The translations under genes and the position numbers were made by a program. Shown one piece after another: positions 54,661 to 64,000 of a DNA stretch of 64,000 nucleotides (positions are counted from its first letter, which is position 1; each line of letters starts with the position of its first letter). The DNA comes from a bacterium. Its GTDB lineage: Bacteria > Margulisbacteria > Marinamargulisbacteria > JABIPA01. The stretch lies in contig JABIPA010000023.1 of NCBI GenBank assembly GCA_018698675.1, positions 101,409 to 165,408 of the forward strand, written 5' to 3'. The notes under the pieces are model-generated. The model made no database searches and was not told where the DNA came from. It worked only from the letters and a program-made list of their open reading frames with translations.

Positions 54661-57600
54661 TTATAATGTTGTTTTTAGCAAGCTCAATGATTTACTTCTG
54701 TTTATAGAAATTGGCCCTTCAATAGGGGCGCTACGTTCCCCAATAGTAAAAGAATGCCTAGATGTAAGTGTAGGTACCACGAGATTAATTGGACTTAGCC
54801 CATCTCGTTCGGATCCCTCTATATTTTGCTTAACGGCCGTGTCTATTACGTTTAATTCTTCAACTCTTGAAAGAAGACTATTCATCGTTTGAATTGTTTC
54901 CTCGGCATGAACACTATCTAATTCGGAAGGGTCTACTTCTACGTCGTGTAAAGGAAACCATAGTGGGATTTCTCCAAATTTAATTTGTTCTTGATTTAGG
55001 ACGACGCTACTTGTGTCACACGACACATTACTCAATCTATCAGGAGTTCCGTCTTCTGATTCAGATCGAATGGATTCTCCAAATTCTGAGTCAGCTGTGT
55101 ATTCATTTTCATCCTGAATGTAAACATAGTCTCCATTTGTCGAGAAAAAACCATTCCCTGGTGGTGCTGACGGAATATTGTGTGAAGGAACGTCTAGATC
55201 GGTTCCCGGTGTATACAAATTATGCCCAATCGACTCAGAAAAGCCAGGTGTTGTGAGTGGTGAAGGTTTAAGAATATCGCCTTTTTCACTTACGACGTCT
55301 GGGTTATATGCAGGTAGCGTGACTGTATCATTTAAATCATTAGGCTCGTCTGACTTTTTGTTTAGAAGTCCCTCAGGAGGAGATGGCCATGAATTTGGGT
55401 TAGTATAAGGAAGCATGTATGGATGCGCAGGCGGTGCAGATGCTTCTTTTCTATTCCCATTTGCTGGGTTGTTTGCTTCCAAGTCAAAAGTGTCTGTTTT
55501 TGCTACTTGCTCGTTGCCTCCAGTACCTCCTGATTCAAATCCTTCGTTTCCACCATTACTACTTACGGCAGTTGCAATAACTGCATCTCCACCAGTTGGA
55601 ACGGCGTGAGCAACAATATAATTACCTCTACTTTCGTCAGGGTTATTATTACTTAAAAACTTGTCTACGAGATATGCAACTGCGAGTCCAAGAACGACAA
55701 CGCCGCAAACAACGGCAATAACGATTACTTCGATTTCAGAAATACCGGAACGAGAACTTGATGATGACCCGCCAGATACCGTAACTACTGGGGTGTTTTC
55801 AGCTGTAGGCATAGACGTTGGGCTTCCTGTTGGAGCAAATAAACTATCCATTCCGTCACAAATAGTATTGGAAAGAACCAATCGTGAATCTGAGTTATAC
55901 ATAAGTTGCCCGGAAGAAGAGTTTGTAAACTTTACGCCTGAACCTAAAAGGTTCACTCCATCTTTTAAGACATAAGCTGAGTGATCAGATACCTGTAACT
56001 CATATAGTCCAGACCAATGCGAAAAATCAATAAATTTGTATCCGGATTCAGATCCAGACGTTAACGCATCTTCACGTTCGATAGCAGCTGCTATATCTTC
56101 GGGGTTATTACATGTAGGGGTAGGTGTGTATGTGTCCACAGCATATCCGCATACTTGTTCCGCCAAATATAGTCTGTCTTCTGTTGAAGATATAAATTGT
56201 CTATTTCCTCTGTCTATGAAGACATTACCTGTCCCTGATAGATGAACATATTCTCCATCTGGGTCTTCTAAGTAGCATGTCCAATCAGATACATAAAGAT
56301 TTAAAATTGTGTTTTCGTAGTTTAATTCAACTAAACGATAACCGTCCCATTCCCCACCGTCCGAAATTACGGGAGCGGCTAGAATATCAGATGATAATGA
56401 GTCGCTATCACATAATGGTTCCGGTTGTTCTATTGCGTTTAAATAATCACAGACATTACTTGTCATATCGTCGGCATTAGTCGTCCAATAGTTACCAGTA
56501 GGGTCATTAGAAAAGACGTTACCAACTCCATTTAAGTTTTGCCCGTCCTGTTTGATGATTACATTATAAGGTGATACATACAGATTATAGTCGATGTCGT
56601 TAGATGTAACATTTAGTTCTCGATATCCCGATAAATCACCATTCGTATGAGCATCCGTGATTCCTAAAAGATAAGAAACTGTAGACGAGTCATAACACGT
56701 TCCAATTGGCTCTAGTTGTTCGAAAGCGTATGTACAAACCTTTTCGGAAAGAGCAATTCGGCTAAAGTCTGACGATACGTATTTTGTTGAATCTGAAAAC
56801 TGAGTACCTGATTCGTAGACATTTTGTCCGTCTTCTCCAAGTAGAAATACATTCCAATCTGAAACTTTTAGATGAAGTGGATTTCCTGCGTATGTAATAT
56901 CGACAGATTTATATCCAGTCCACGTTCCTTGAGTCTCCGGTACTGTAGACAGTATCGCCTGAGAAATTGAATCCGGGTCACATTCTGTATTTCCTGCGTA
57001 ATCATAACCTAAGGACACGTCCGTCAAATTAACTGGATCGAGCGTTTCTCCTTTTAATGCTTGCATAACTCTTTTTTCGCTTCGGGTTCCCGTAAATGCA
57101 TCTAGAGGGAAAATAGTATGTTTCTTAATTTTAATATTATGAGTTGTTCCGTCGTGTTCTACGTCAATGCCGATGTTAGAAAGATAGTCGACGGCTGCTT
57201 TAATAGTTTCTGGTCCTGATAACCATGTTCCTTGATGGCTTCCATCGGGAACCTGAAATTCTAAATAGTCCGGATGAAGTGTTAAGTTTCCTTGAGATAA
57301 ATAATGATCATAAACATCTTCATAAAGGCTAAATGATGTTTGAGCGATGTCAGAAGCAAAGCCTGCATGAGAAAAGGTTAGTGCCTCTTCAATTTCTTCG
57401 ACTGTATAACCCGCATTTAAATATTGTTCGCCTACCCATTGCAGGGCCCCAACAACCGACTTTCCAATCTCTTCTCCAGTTTGAGAACTGTAGAAGGTTC
57501 CAGATCTTTCCATAGGCCGAACTGGAAGCGTTCTGTCTTTATCACCTAAGTCGTCGTAGTTCCAGTCGTAGCCGAAATATATTCCATGAAGAAGGCCATT

Positions 57601-58476
57601 TTGGCTATCTTTTGTATTTTTTGCTCCTTTTTCGATCGGATATAAATCAATGTAAAAGGCTGGCATTATTCCTACACCATGTTTAACGTCAGGGGCAACT
57701 TTCCAAACTTCTGTCATTGTCACGTTTGTTACCAATTCGGCTTCAGCTTGAGTAATATCTAGATCTTCGATATCAAAGTCAATAAATTTATAATCACTAG
57801 AAACGATGTTGGTCGCAACACTCTGAGCAAATGTTAAGAGAAGGCTAGGGTTTTGGGCCAAATATGAAAAAAGGGCTGAATTTCCACCGCCACCAACAGA
57901 GAAACCAGGAACTGCTCCAGATGATGCAATCTTGGTTAACATGTCATCCAATAACAAAATTTGAGTAGATTCGCTACACCCATTAAGTTCTTCTTCCGGG
58001 CTACATAAGCCAACTTCTGAAGAATTAGTAATTTTATGGGCAAAGGGTAAAACGGTAGCTCCACTCATTCCGTATCCAGGAAGAGTACTTGTCGCAGAAT
58101 CCCAATTATAGAGAGGGACGTATAGGTTATCGGCACAAACACCTGTGGATCCGCAATTTGTCGAACCGCTACTTGTAAGTTTTCGTGAGTCTGCTTTTCC
58201 ATTTTGGATTGCAAGTGAACAGTGCCTGTCTAATGCATCTGCTTGTTTTCCACTAAGATTTAAATCTTGAGTAACTTTATTTCTGTGTTGTCTAAAATTA
58301 GGACTTTCTTGCCCCGCTATTTTGTCGAGTTTATACGCCTTTTCATATGTTGATTGAATTTTTTTTGACGATAAAACCCTTGTTTCTTTAGCGTTTTCTG
58401 AATTTGAAACTCGGTCGAATTTATGAGAACCTCTTAAATTTGTAACACCATCAATTTTTCCAAACAAATTAGACAC
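54661..58476 (-). CDS. GH18 chitinase-like membrane protein with four repeats and a cytosolic tail
   Basis: The 1271-residue protein lacks a signal peptide. After 110 polar residues comes a GH18 barrel: VPGFSVGGGGN (SxGG, near 192) and FIDFDIEDLD (DxDxE with the catalytic Glu, near 231). Four repeats of about 90 residues follow (about 497-885), each with Cys at both ends and pattern GY..ldi.y....L.VsD...yl...dG. Then come SPTSMPT, a Ser-rich linker, one TM helix (EVIVIAVVCGVVVLGLAVAYL, about 912-935) and about 330 polar residues. It may cut or bind chitin or N-glycans. The start is GTG at 58476, or more likely TTG at 58467, which has GAGGG 8 nt upstream. Confidence 0.75.
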   Translation of the reverse strand: MSNLFGKIDGVTNLRGSHKFDRVSNSENAKETRVLSSKKIQSTYEKAYKLDKIAGQESPNFRQHRNKVTQDLNLSGKQADALDRHCSLAIQNGKADSRKLTSSGSTNCGSTGVCADNLYVPLYNWDSATSTLPGYGMSGATVLPFAHKITNSSEVGLCSPEEELNGCSESTQILLLDDMLTKIASSGAVPGFSVGGGGNSALFSYLAQNPSLLLTFAQSVATNIVSSDYKFIDFDIEDLDITQAEAELVTNVTMTEVWKVAPDVKHGVGIMPAFYIDLYPIEKGAKNTKDSQNGLLHGIYFGYDWNYDDLGDKDRTLPVRPMERSGTFYSSQTGEEIGKSVVGALQWVGEQYLNAGYTVEEIEEALTFSHAGFASDIAQTSFSLYEDVYDHYLSQGNLTLHPDYLEFQVPDGSHQGTWLSGPETIKAAVDYLSNIGIDVEHDGTTHNIKIKKHTIFPLDAFTGTRSEKRVMQALKGETLDPVNLTDVSLGYDYAGNTECDPDSISQAILSTVPETQGTWTGYKSVDITYAGNPLHLKVSDWNVFLLGEDGQNVYESGTQFSDSTKYVSSDFSRIALSEKVCTYAFEQLEPIGTCYDSSTVSYLLGITDAHTNGDLSGYRELNVTSNDIDYNLYVSPYNVIIKQDGQNLNGVGNVFSNDPTGNYWTTNADDMTSNVCDYLNAIEQPEPLCDSDSLSSDILAAPVISDGGEWDGYRLVELNYENTILNLYVSDWTCYLEDPDGEYVHLSGTGNVFIDRGNRQFISSTEDRLYLAEQVCGYAVDTYTPTPTCNNPEDIAAAIEREDALTSGSESGYKFIDFSHWSGLYELQVSDHSAYVLKDGVNLLGSGVKFTNSSSGQLMYNSDSRLVLSNTICDGMDSLFAPTGSPTSMPTAENTPVVTVSGGSSSSSRSGISEIEVIVIAVVCGVVVLGLAVAYLVDKFLSNNNPDESRGNYIVAHAVPTGGDAVIATAVSSNGGNEGFESGGTGGNEQVAKTDTFDLEANNPANGNRKEASAPPAHPYMLPYTNPNSWPSPPEGLLNKKSDEPNDLNDTVTLPAYNPDVVSEKGDILKPSPLTTPGFSESIGHNLYTPGTDLDVPSHNIPSAPPGNGFFSTNGDYVYIQDENEYTADSEFGESIRSESEDGTPDRLSNVSCDTSSVVLNQEQIKFGEIPLWFPLHDVEVDPSELDSVHAEETIQTMNSLLSRVEELNVIDTAVKQNIEGSERDGLSPINLVVPTLTSRHSFTIGERSAPIEGPISINRSKSLSLLKTTL

Positions 58477-59011
58477 CCTCTTTTTAAAATTTTTTACTAT
58501 TGGTAGTTGTGTTTCACACTATCTTTTTAGTTATCGATAGAATGTTTTGAAAATTTCAAATTAATTAAAATAATAGAATCGTTTTTATATAAAAAAAGGT
58601 TTTTGAATATAAGAATTGCGATAATCGCAAGGCGTAAAGTATGGTAAATGTATACTTGGAAACGTTAGTGTTTTAGGTATAAGAGATTGGTTTTTGTATC
58701 TATTGTTAACGTTTTATTGAAGTTTACTGGTATGTGTTAACTATTCAGAAATAGTGTCTGAATTTTAATGGGTATGTTGTATCCAATTACCCCGTTTAAT
58801 TGACTTGATATGATAGTTTAGGCTTCGTATATTGAGAATATCTCTTTTTAAACTTAGAAAATAAAAGACTGGAAATTAAAGGACTAATTACAGCAATGTC
58901 AAAATACGGGAATGAAAAACGAGAGCTCTAAACTTTCGTGATCCAATAGAAGCAAATTATGATCTCATGGACGAATTTAATAAGCCTTTGTTCCTACCGA
59001 AGTTTAGTTAA
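58477..59011. other. 535-nt gap, with a possible gene remnant
   Basis: This is mostly A/T-rich sequence without repeats. At 58896-59010 a short frame (MSKYGNEKREL) stops, and another phase continues as ALNFRDPIEANYDLMDEFNK and ends at a TAA just before the GST gene. This could be a decayed gene with a frameshift; I do not recognise it. No convincing promoter or RNA was found. Confidence 0.3.
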
Positions 59012-59611
59012 TTAAATTAAAAGTGCTGTTTCCTTAACGCTTTCTCGATTAGAAAAGAGAGTTTCCCATTCAGATAGGTTAGGAAGTGTTTCCCTCCAAT
59101 TTAATTCTGGTAGTCTAAACGAAACGTACCCTAGGGCTGAAATAAGAGAGATGGTTGCAGGCGTTATATTTGTTCCAAACGTAGGAAGTAAGTCGTTAAT
59201 ATGAGTTAGTGAATAGCCTATAGTGGTTTGAAATTTTTTTAATAAACCTCTGGATTGTTTTTCTTCTGGTCTAAGTGTTTCTTTAAAATGGTCTACAGCT
59301 AAATTGGTAATTCCGTCTGACAACGCGCATAAATTACGAACTTCAATTTGAGAGTTAGGGTCTAGTGGCATTAACCTTGGTTCAGAAAGTGAGTCAAGGT
59401 AATCACATATTATAGAGCTTTCATAATAACAAGTCCCAGAATTTGTCACTAACGCTGGAATTTTTCCAAGTGGATTCGCTTTTTGAAGTTCGGGAGGTTT
59501 GTTTCTAAGGTCTACTTCGACACACGAAATTTCATTCATAAATCCTTTTTCAATCGCGGTGATGAGAACTTTCCTAGCATATGGTGAACGATGGGTCGTA
59601 TATAATTTCAT
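59012..59611 (-). CDS. Glutathione S-transferase family protein
   Basis: The 199-residue protein has a thioredoxin-like N-terminal domain (KLYTTHRSPYARKVLITAIE, NPLGKIPALVTN, CYYESSIICDYLDS) with the cis-Pro and the ES pair that bind glutathione, and a helical C-terminal domain (LISALGYVSFRLPELNWRE). Ser8 or Tyr10 stands where the catalytic residue is expected. It probably conjugates or reduces electrophiles. Whether the cell makes glutathione cannot be seen here. Confidence 0.88.
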   Translation of the reverse strand: MKLYTTHRSPYARKVLITAIEKGFMNEISCVEVDLRNKPPELQKANPLGKIPALVTNSGTCYYESSIICDYLDSLSEPRLMPLDPNSQIEVRNLCALSDGITNLAVDHFKETLRPEEKQSRGLLKKFQTTIGYSLTHINDLLPTFGTNITPATISLISALGYVSFRLPELNWRETLPNLSEWETLFSNRESVKETALLI

Positions 59612-59699
59612 ATCTATATAGTACCCTTTTGGTAAAAAATATTAAAACGTAAAGTCTTTCTATAGTTTATGTTTCAATGAGAAGTTTTGTATAAATACA

Positions 59700-61421
59700 T
59701 CAAATAATTCTTGTAACTGATAGTGTTAAATTATCTGACTTTGGTTCCATCGCTAGTCCATAGTAGTTAGGTATTTCGGTGCTTTTTCGTTTTAGAAGAG
59801 CATTAAACGGACTTTGTTTTTCCCGGATAGATATTTCCTGTTCATTAATTGTCGCATACCAATCTTCAATTTCCTTTTTAAAACAATCATCCAGTGGGAG
59901 AGATTCTATAGGATAGCCTTTGTATCGACTAGGAAACCCTTCTAGTTTTGTAAGTGGAACGCAATCCTCTATGCATTGAGCTAAAAAGGTAGATAAATTT
60001 ATTAACGTAGTATTGCTAGAATCACTGCTGTTAGAAAATGCCTGGTTTAAGAAAATGATCGCATCTTCCTTAAATCGAAGCTCATGATATTCTTTTACCA
60101 GTTCTATGATGTCTTGAAGAGGCATAGACGAGTTTTTGGAACCTATATATTCGATCATATAGGCAAGTTCTTCAGGCAAAATATTGTCAAAGAGTCCGTC
60201 CGATCCTCCGATTAATAGATACTCAAAATTATCATCCATTTCTATCGTGATTGATGGTATCCATTCTAACGGTCTGAGTTCGTTTTCATCTCTACAGAAC
60301 GTGGAATGCATCATATTTCGATATTGAAAAAAGTACGCCATTATTTGAGAAGGGGGTTGTTTTGGTAGCGGTTTCCCTGTCTCCTGTGAGACTTCGGTGG
60401 TGTGGTTAAGTGCACGATCAATAATTGTAAATCCTGGGTCTTCTGTAGCGAGTAGTTGAATTATTTCGTTGGTCATTTTGTTTCGTTTAAAAAGGACCAT
60501 GTTGCAGTCTCCGACTTGGTTGAATGTAATGTGACGTTGATTAGGGAATCCTTCTACACCAGAAATTCTAGATGAAGCCATTGCAGCGGCCGAGTCCATG
60601 CTGGCATCTCCCCAATCGTAATCTCTCGCTAAAGCGACAATTTCTGAATCTGGTAGGTTTTTTGGATTAGAGTTGAAGAATGCATTTGCAAGTATTGACG
60701 CGGCTACATCTCCTCGAGATAGGCCTCCTAAACCGTCAATGGCAACAATTATATCTGATGTTGAATTTACGCCAAGTACTAATCTGTCTTCATTTCTATC
60801 CTTATAATAACCATCTAGTCCAACGTATGACGACCCGATTGAAATACTGTATTGTCCTGCTGTTACGACGATGTTTCCTTCTATTCGTTGTTGTGAATAG
60901 TCTTCTCCGTTTTGAATGTCAAATTTTGATTCTGAAACATGCCCCCTTATTATTAATGCGAGTTGCTTAGAGTCCTCGGTGTTTCCGTTTAATGCCGATT
61001 GAATAATATTTGAGATGTCTAGATTTGCTAAGTCAACCGGGAGTTCTGCTCCTAAAGTCATACCCGAACTAGTCTTAATTTCGAGCATACGTTTTTCTCG
61101 TAAAGTGGTAGCCCCTGTTACCGGATTAGTGTGGTTTGCTATTTCAGAATATGTTCTAGGGCGAGCCGCTTTTTTTGAAACTTGGCTAGGTTTGTTAATA
61201 TCTTTAATAGAAAGGTAAGCAGAATGTTCCCAAATATATCTACCAAATGATTTTGACGATAAATATGACTCTGAATTCGAAAAATCGATTCCTCCAGGCG
61301 GGGACGATACTTTCATAGAATTGGTTTGTTTTTTGGATGTGTCAGAGGAGACGTCTTTTTGTAATTCGATTTGGATTTTTTGTGTATTTGTTTGATAAGA
61401 TGCTGGTAAAAGACGTTCCAT
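59700..61421 (-). CDS. PP2C-type Ser/Thr phosphatase with N-terminal extension
   Basis: GGAG lies 6 nt before the ATG. The 573-residue protein has about 170 residues of polar, low-complexity sequence and then a PP2C domain: DRNEDRLVLGV (near 207), VAIDGLGGLSRG (near 227, metal Asp), NQVGDCNMVLF (near 304), IGGSDGLFDNI (near 404, metal Asp) and KSDNLTLSV (near 561, last metal Asp). All metal ligands appear present, so it should be active. A helical insert of about 110 residues lies between the last two motifs. There is no TM or signal peptide. No partner Ser/Thr kinase is adjacent. It could be a cytosolic regulator or an exported effector. Confidence 0.85.
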   Translation of the reverse strand: MERLLPASYQTNTQKIQIELQKDVSSDTSKKQTNSMKVSSPPGGIDFSNSESYLSSKSFGRYIWEHSAYLSIKDINKPSQVSKKAARPRTYSEIANHTNPVTGATTLREKRMLEIKTSSGMTLGAELPVDLANLDISNIIQSALNGNTEDSKQLALIIRGHVSESKFDIQNGEDYSQQRIEGNIVVTAGQYSISIGSSYVGLDGYYKDRNEDRLVLGVNSTSDIIVAIDGLGGLSRGDVAASILANAFFNSNPKNLPDSEIVALARDYDWGDASMDSAAAMASSRISGVEGFPNQRHITFNQVGDCNMVLFKRNKMTNEIIQLLATEDPGFTIIDRALNHTTEVSQETGKPLPKQPPSQIMAYFFQYRNMMHSTFCRDENELRPLEWIPSITIEMDDNFEYLLIGGSDGLFDNILPEELAYMIEYIGSKNSSMPLQDIIELVKEYHELRFKEDAIIFLNQAFSNSSDSSNTTLINLSTFLAQCIEDCVPLTKLEGFPSRYKGYPIESLPLDDCFKKEIEDWYATINEQEISIREKQSPFNALLKRKSTEIPNYYGLAMEPKSDNLTLSVTRII

Positions 61422-61687
61422 TTAATTCTCCATGTAATATAGTGCTATCGATTTTGACATCCGATTTAACTTTAATTCTTAACAGTAAATCAAGACCTAC
61501 AATTAAGTAATATGACCTACGTACATAGTTGTCGCGAGTAAGTCGCAGAAAATTTCATTTAAATTGATAGTAGTTCAAATTAGTAAAATTTATTATTTTT
61601 TGAAAAATCGAGGAAATGCCAGTTATATATCGTAGGTTAAGAATATAATGTCTATAATTTTTTTTTTAAAAGTGAAATAATATCGAA

Positions 61688-64000
61688 ATGAAATTATTAA
61701 AAAATACCCTAATTACGTTATTATTTGCCGGACTTTTTATGTTAGTAAGCGGAACATCATGGAATGATATTACTGATAAACTAAAAACACTTATCCCTTT
61801 ACAAGAAAAATCTGTTTTGGATGTTATAAACGAGCAGTCTGACAAAGATTCCGAAAATAGAAGTGAAGACCACGAATTGGGTAGCGGAAGAATTGTAAAT
61901 GTTCAGTCTAACAATAGAAGCGGGGTGATTTCTCTTCGTAATGTTAAGCATCAAGCTAAGGATAAGATTACGACTATAAATGAAGATGAACGACAGGTTC
62001 CAAGTAATGTCATTGAACTATATAAAAAGGTTCAGTCGTCTTCCTCAACGCTTACTAGAGGTTGGCCCGCTAAGTTTACAGCACCAAAGCCAAAAAGAAT
62101 AAATACCATTCCTAATACAAAATTTAAATCAGATTACATTGCATCTGTTTCGCCAGTCTCTTTACCCTTTGGATTTGGGAAAAAGAGAATTAATTTTGTC
62201 TCTCCGACCGGCCAAGCAGGCATTGTCACCCAAATCGTATTTGATTATGACAAGAATCAAGTTCCTGTTGGGATATCGGATGCCGAGAATGTTAAGTTTA
62301 AATTAACACCTAGTGCAAAGGGGCAGTTGTATTTTGCTAGCCCAAAACGACTTATTTATCAATTAGATAATGCCTTGTCTTTAGGCACGAGATACACAGT
62401 GAAAATTGATTCGGAAACGTTTCAATTTGATACAGAACGGCCAAAGATTAAGAAGTTGAAATCTGAAGATTATTCTACGGTTCCAAATAATGGAGAACTT
62501 TTTATTGAATTTAACCAATCAATGAATATGGAGTCTTTGGAAAAATATTCGTATTTCACTGTTGAAAACGATTCTCGTAAAATCCCAGTATCAATTACTC
62601 CATTTGATCCGAAACGAAAGTACACGAGCTGGCATCTAAAACGATTTATTCCAAAAAATTCTTATACAATCAAATCAAGTATCGACCTTCCAAAAAACTC
62701 CAAAATCGTAATGACTGTGCTAGCAGGCGCAAAAAGTAAAAACGGTACCTTGTCCGTAGAGCGAGGTATTAATCAAGGTTTTAGAACAGCTCCTGAACCA
62801 GCTTTTCTTGGACTTCAAAATCATTATAGTGAGCGTTTTTTGAGCCCTGATACTAACTTATATTTTTCTTTTTCAACCGGTGTAAGAGTGGATGATGTAA
62901 GTAAGTCATTGCGAATTTACCCGTCTGATGGAATAGAAATTAAGACAGTTTCATCTAAATGGTTTTCTAGTTCAGTTTATGTGGACGTCGTTGGTTTGCA
63001 AACAAATAAAGATTACATTTTTTACTTTACCACTCCCATACGGGCAAAAGGCGGCATCTCGTTCGTTCCTCCTCCGTATGCTGTTGGTGTATCAAATTAT
63101 CTTCCATTTTTTCAGGCTCCTTATGGATTTAGCTTACAGGAGAAGACAGATAAACCTTCCGTTGATCTGATACATAGAAATAGTAAACACGTTGATGTTA
63201 AAGGGAAAAATTTGAATTCTGCGCAAGATATTGCAAGGTATTTATATAAAAAAGGGTGGGGATGGATTAGCCATAAAGACGTCATTAATTACGATTATTC
63301 AAAAGCATTTGAATTCTCCGTGAGTTCTAATGTGTTAGCAGTTGAACGGTTTTCCATTTCGGATCTACTTCCCGCTACGAAATATCCGATTGCTTTAGAA
63401 TTCAAAGTAGAAAATGAAAGAGATCGAGTTTTCTCTCTTTCCCAGTTTTCTAACATAGGTATAACATCAAAAATTGGCCGGTACGATGGTTTGATATGGA
63501 TAAACAAACTATCCGAAGGAGTTTCATATCCCGACGTAAATATTAACGTTTATAAACAATCACGAGGAAAGGTTTCGCACTTATTTTCAGGTGTTTCCGA
63601 CGAAAATGGAGTTCTTACAACACCTGGAATGGAACGTCATGAAATTGATAATTTGTTAATTACGGCCGAAACTGACTCCGATTTTTCATTTTCGTTGGGA
63701 AATTGGAATGGAGGCATCTCAAAAGAAGACTTTAACTTATATTCTGAATTAAGAAAGTCATCTGGTCTTGATGAAAACTATTATTCTCGAGCACAAGAAT
63801 CGAGTTTTAATCGATATCAAGAAAAAACACGTTCCATGATATTCCTTGAACGAAAACTGTATAGTCCTGGTGAAACGATGAATTTTAAAATTACGGCTCG
63901 AACTGTGGATAATAGGAAACTATCAACGATTCAAAACAAAGAACTTACTGTTCAAATTTTTAACTCGAAAGGTCAAAAGGTTTTCAAAAAAGACCTTGCA
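61688..64000 (+). CDS. Bacterial alpha-2-macroglobulin, N-terminal part (runs off the window)
   Basis: The frame is open from an ATG at 61688 to the right edge (771 codons, no stop). A signal peptide (KNTLITLLFAGLFMLVSG) is followed by a Ser/Asn-rich linker. Then come Ig-like units typical of bacterial alpha-2-macroglobulins: SPTGQAGIVTQIVFDYDKN near 175, IEFNQSMNMESLEKY later, and the MG-domain entry FLERKLYSPGETMNFKITAR near 720. These large periplasmic proteins trap foreign proteases. Whether a thioester (CxEQ) motif exists lies beyond the window. No lipobox Cys is seen. No penicillin-binding protein 1C gene is visible on this side. Confidence 0.85.
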   Translation, partial: MKLLKNTLITLLFAGLFMLVSGTSWNDITDKLKTLIPLQEKSVLDVINEQSDKDSENRSEDHELGSGRIVNVQSNNRSGVISLRNVKHQAKDKITTINEDERQVPSNVIELYKKVQSSSSTLTRGWPAKFTAPKPKRINTIPNTKFKSDYIASVSPVSLPFGFGKKRINFVSPTGQAGIVTQIVFDYDKNQVPVGISDAENVKFKLTPSAKGQLYFASPKRLIYQLDNALSLGTRYTVKIDSETFQFDTERPKIKKLKSEDYSTVPNNGELFIEFNQSMNMESLEKYSYFTVENDSRKIPVSITPFDPKRKYTSWHLKRFIPKNSYTIKSSIDLPKNSKIVMTVLAGAKSKNGTLSVERGINQGFRTAPEPAFLGLQNHYSERFLSPDTNLYFSFSTGVRVDDVSKSLRIYPSDGIEIKTVSSKWFSSSVYVDVVGLQTNKDYIFYFTTPIRAKGGISFVPPPYAVGVSNYLPFFQAPYGFSLQEKTDKPSVDLIHRNSKHVDVKGKNLNSAQDIARYLYKKGWGWISHKDVINYDYSKAFEFSVSSNVLAVERFSISDLLPATKYPIALEFKVENERDRVFSLSQFSNIGITSKIGRYDGLIWINKLSEGVSYPDVNINVYKQSRGKVSHLFSGVSDENGVLTTPGMERHEIDNLLITAETDSDFSFSLGNWNGGISKEDFNLYSELRKSSGLDENYYSRAQESSFNRYQEKTRSMIFLERKLYSPGETMNFKITARTVDNRKLSTIQNKELTVQIFNSKGQKVFKKDLA

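Noticed and set aside
62979-63507. Short frames on both strands near the right end
   Set aside because: They lie inside the continuous alpha-2-macroglobulin frame, whose domain motifs are clear.
1-64000. Insertion sequences, transposases, integrases, phage genes, rRNA genes or CRISPR-Cas
   Set aside because: I searched by eye for transposase and integrase motifs, terminal inverted repeats and rRNA signatures and found none. Islands such as the glycan operon show no recombinase or attachment site.

Overview
This AT-rich window carries 46 protein genes and one tRNA gene, densely packed on both strands. The cell is a bacterium with an outer membrane. The evidence is a beta-barrel porin, two further C-terminal-Phe outer-membrane-type proteins, an LRR lipoprotein with a lipobox, a bacterial alpha-2-macroglobulin, Shine-Dalgarno sites and hairpin terminators. 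Housekeeping genes (slyD, rlmD, trmJ-like, ybiT, putA, mnmD, cold-shock protein) alternate with very large accessory proteins that look eukaryote-like or host-directed. These include an ADP-ribosyltransferase, a PP2C phosphatase, a 1693-residue ankyrin protein, a GH18 chitinase-like membrane protein, a PT/PS-repeat membrane protein and a nucleotidyltransferase-TM-ankyrin protein. I infer a host- or prey-interacting, probably aquatic bacterium from an uncultured lineage. Marinamargulisbacteria is a guess that I cannot confirm from sequence alone.

Layout. 1-7.3 kb: Cys-rich alginate-export-like porin, ADP-ribosyltransferase, YkgJ-type Cys-cluster protein, SlyD, a tandem outer-membrane paralog pair, an EVE protein and its small overlapping partner. 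7.3-12.1 kb: two RNA methyltransferases, a TRIC-type channel and the ABC-F ATPase YbiT. 12.1-16.6 kb: two large tandem paralogs of unknown family and a small protein. 16.7-19.2 kb: tRNA-Gln(UUG) with a strong promoter, a voltage-gated K+ channel with a zinc ribbon, a release-factor-like rescue protein and a membrane LuxR regulator. 19.3-29.4 kb: the PT-repeat protein, the giant ankyrin protein and a 624-residue protein with a kinase-like signature. 29.7-38.1 kb: a tightly overlapping eight-gene operon for a surface glycan, with two unusual gene fusions and visibly less AT-rich sequence than its surroundings. 38.2-48.3 kb: mostly metabolic and housekeeping genes. 48.4-61.4 kb: LRR lipoprotein, nucleotidyltransferase-TM-ankyrin protein, mnmD, GH18 protein, GST and PP2C. 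61.7 kb to the right edge: the start of an alpha-2-macroglobulin gene that runs off the window.

Two signals stand out. First, several large, otherwise unrelated accessory proteins begin with a similar short N-terminal peptide of the type K-hydrophobic-hydrophobic-[AS]-[LI]-[NS] (MYKVLALN, MYKIISLN, MTFKIIAIS, LFKLMALN). It could be a sorting or secretion tag, but it is short and needs statistics. Second, the glycan operon encodes a membrane glycosyltransferase-like protein fused to a uridine-kinase-like domain and a GtrA flippase-like domain fused to a class II aldolase. With two nucleotidyltransferases, a HAD phosphatase and a GDPD-like protein, this suggests an undescribed route to a phosphorylated polyol or sugar decoration of the surface.
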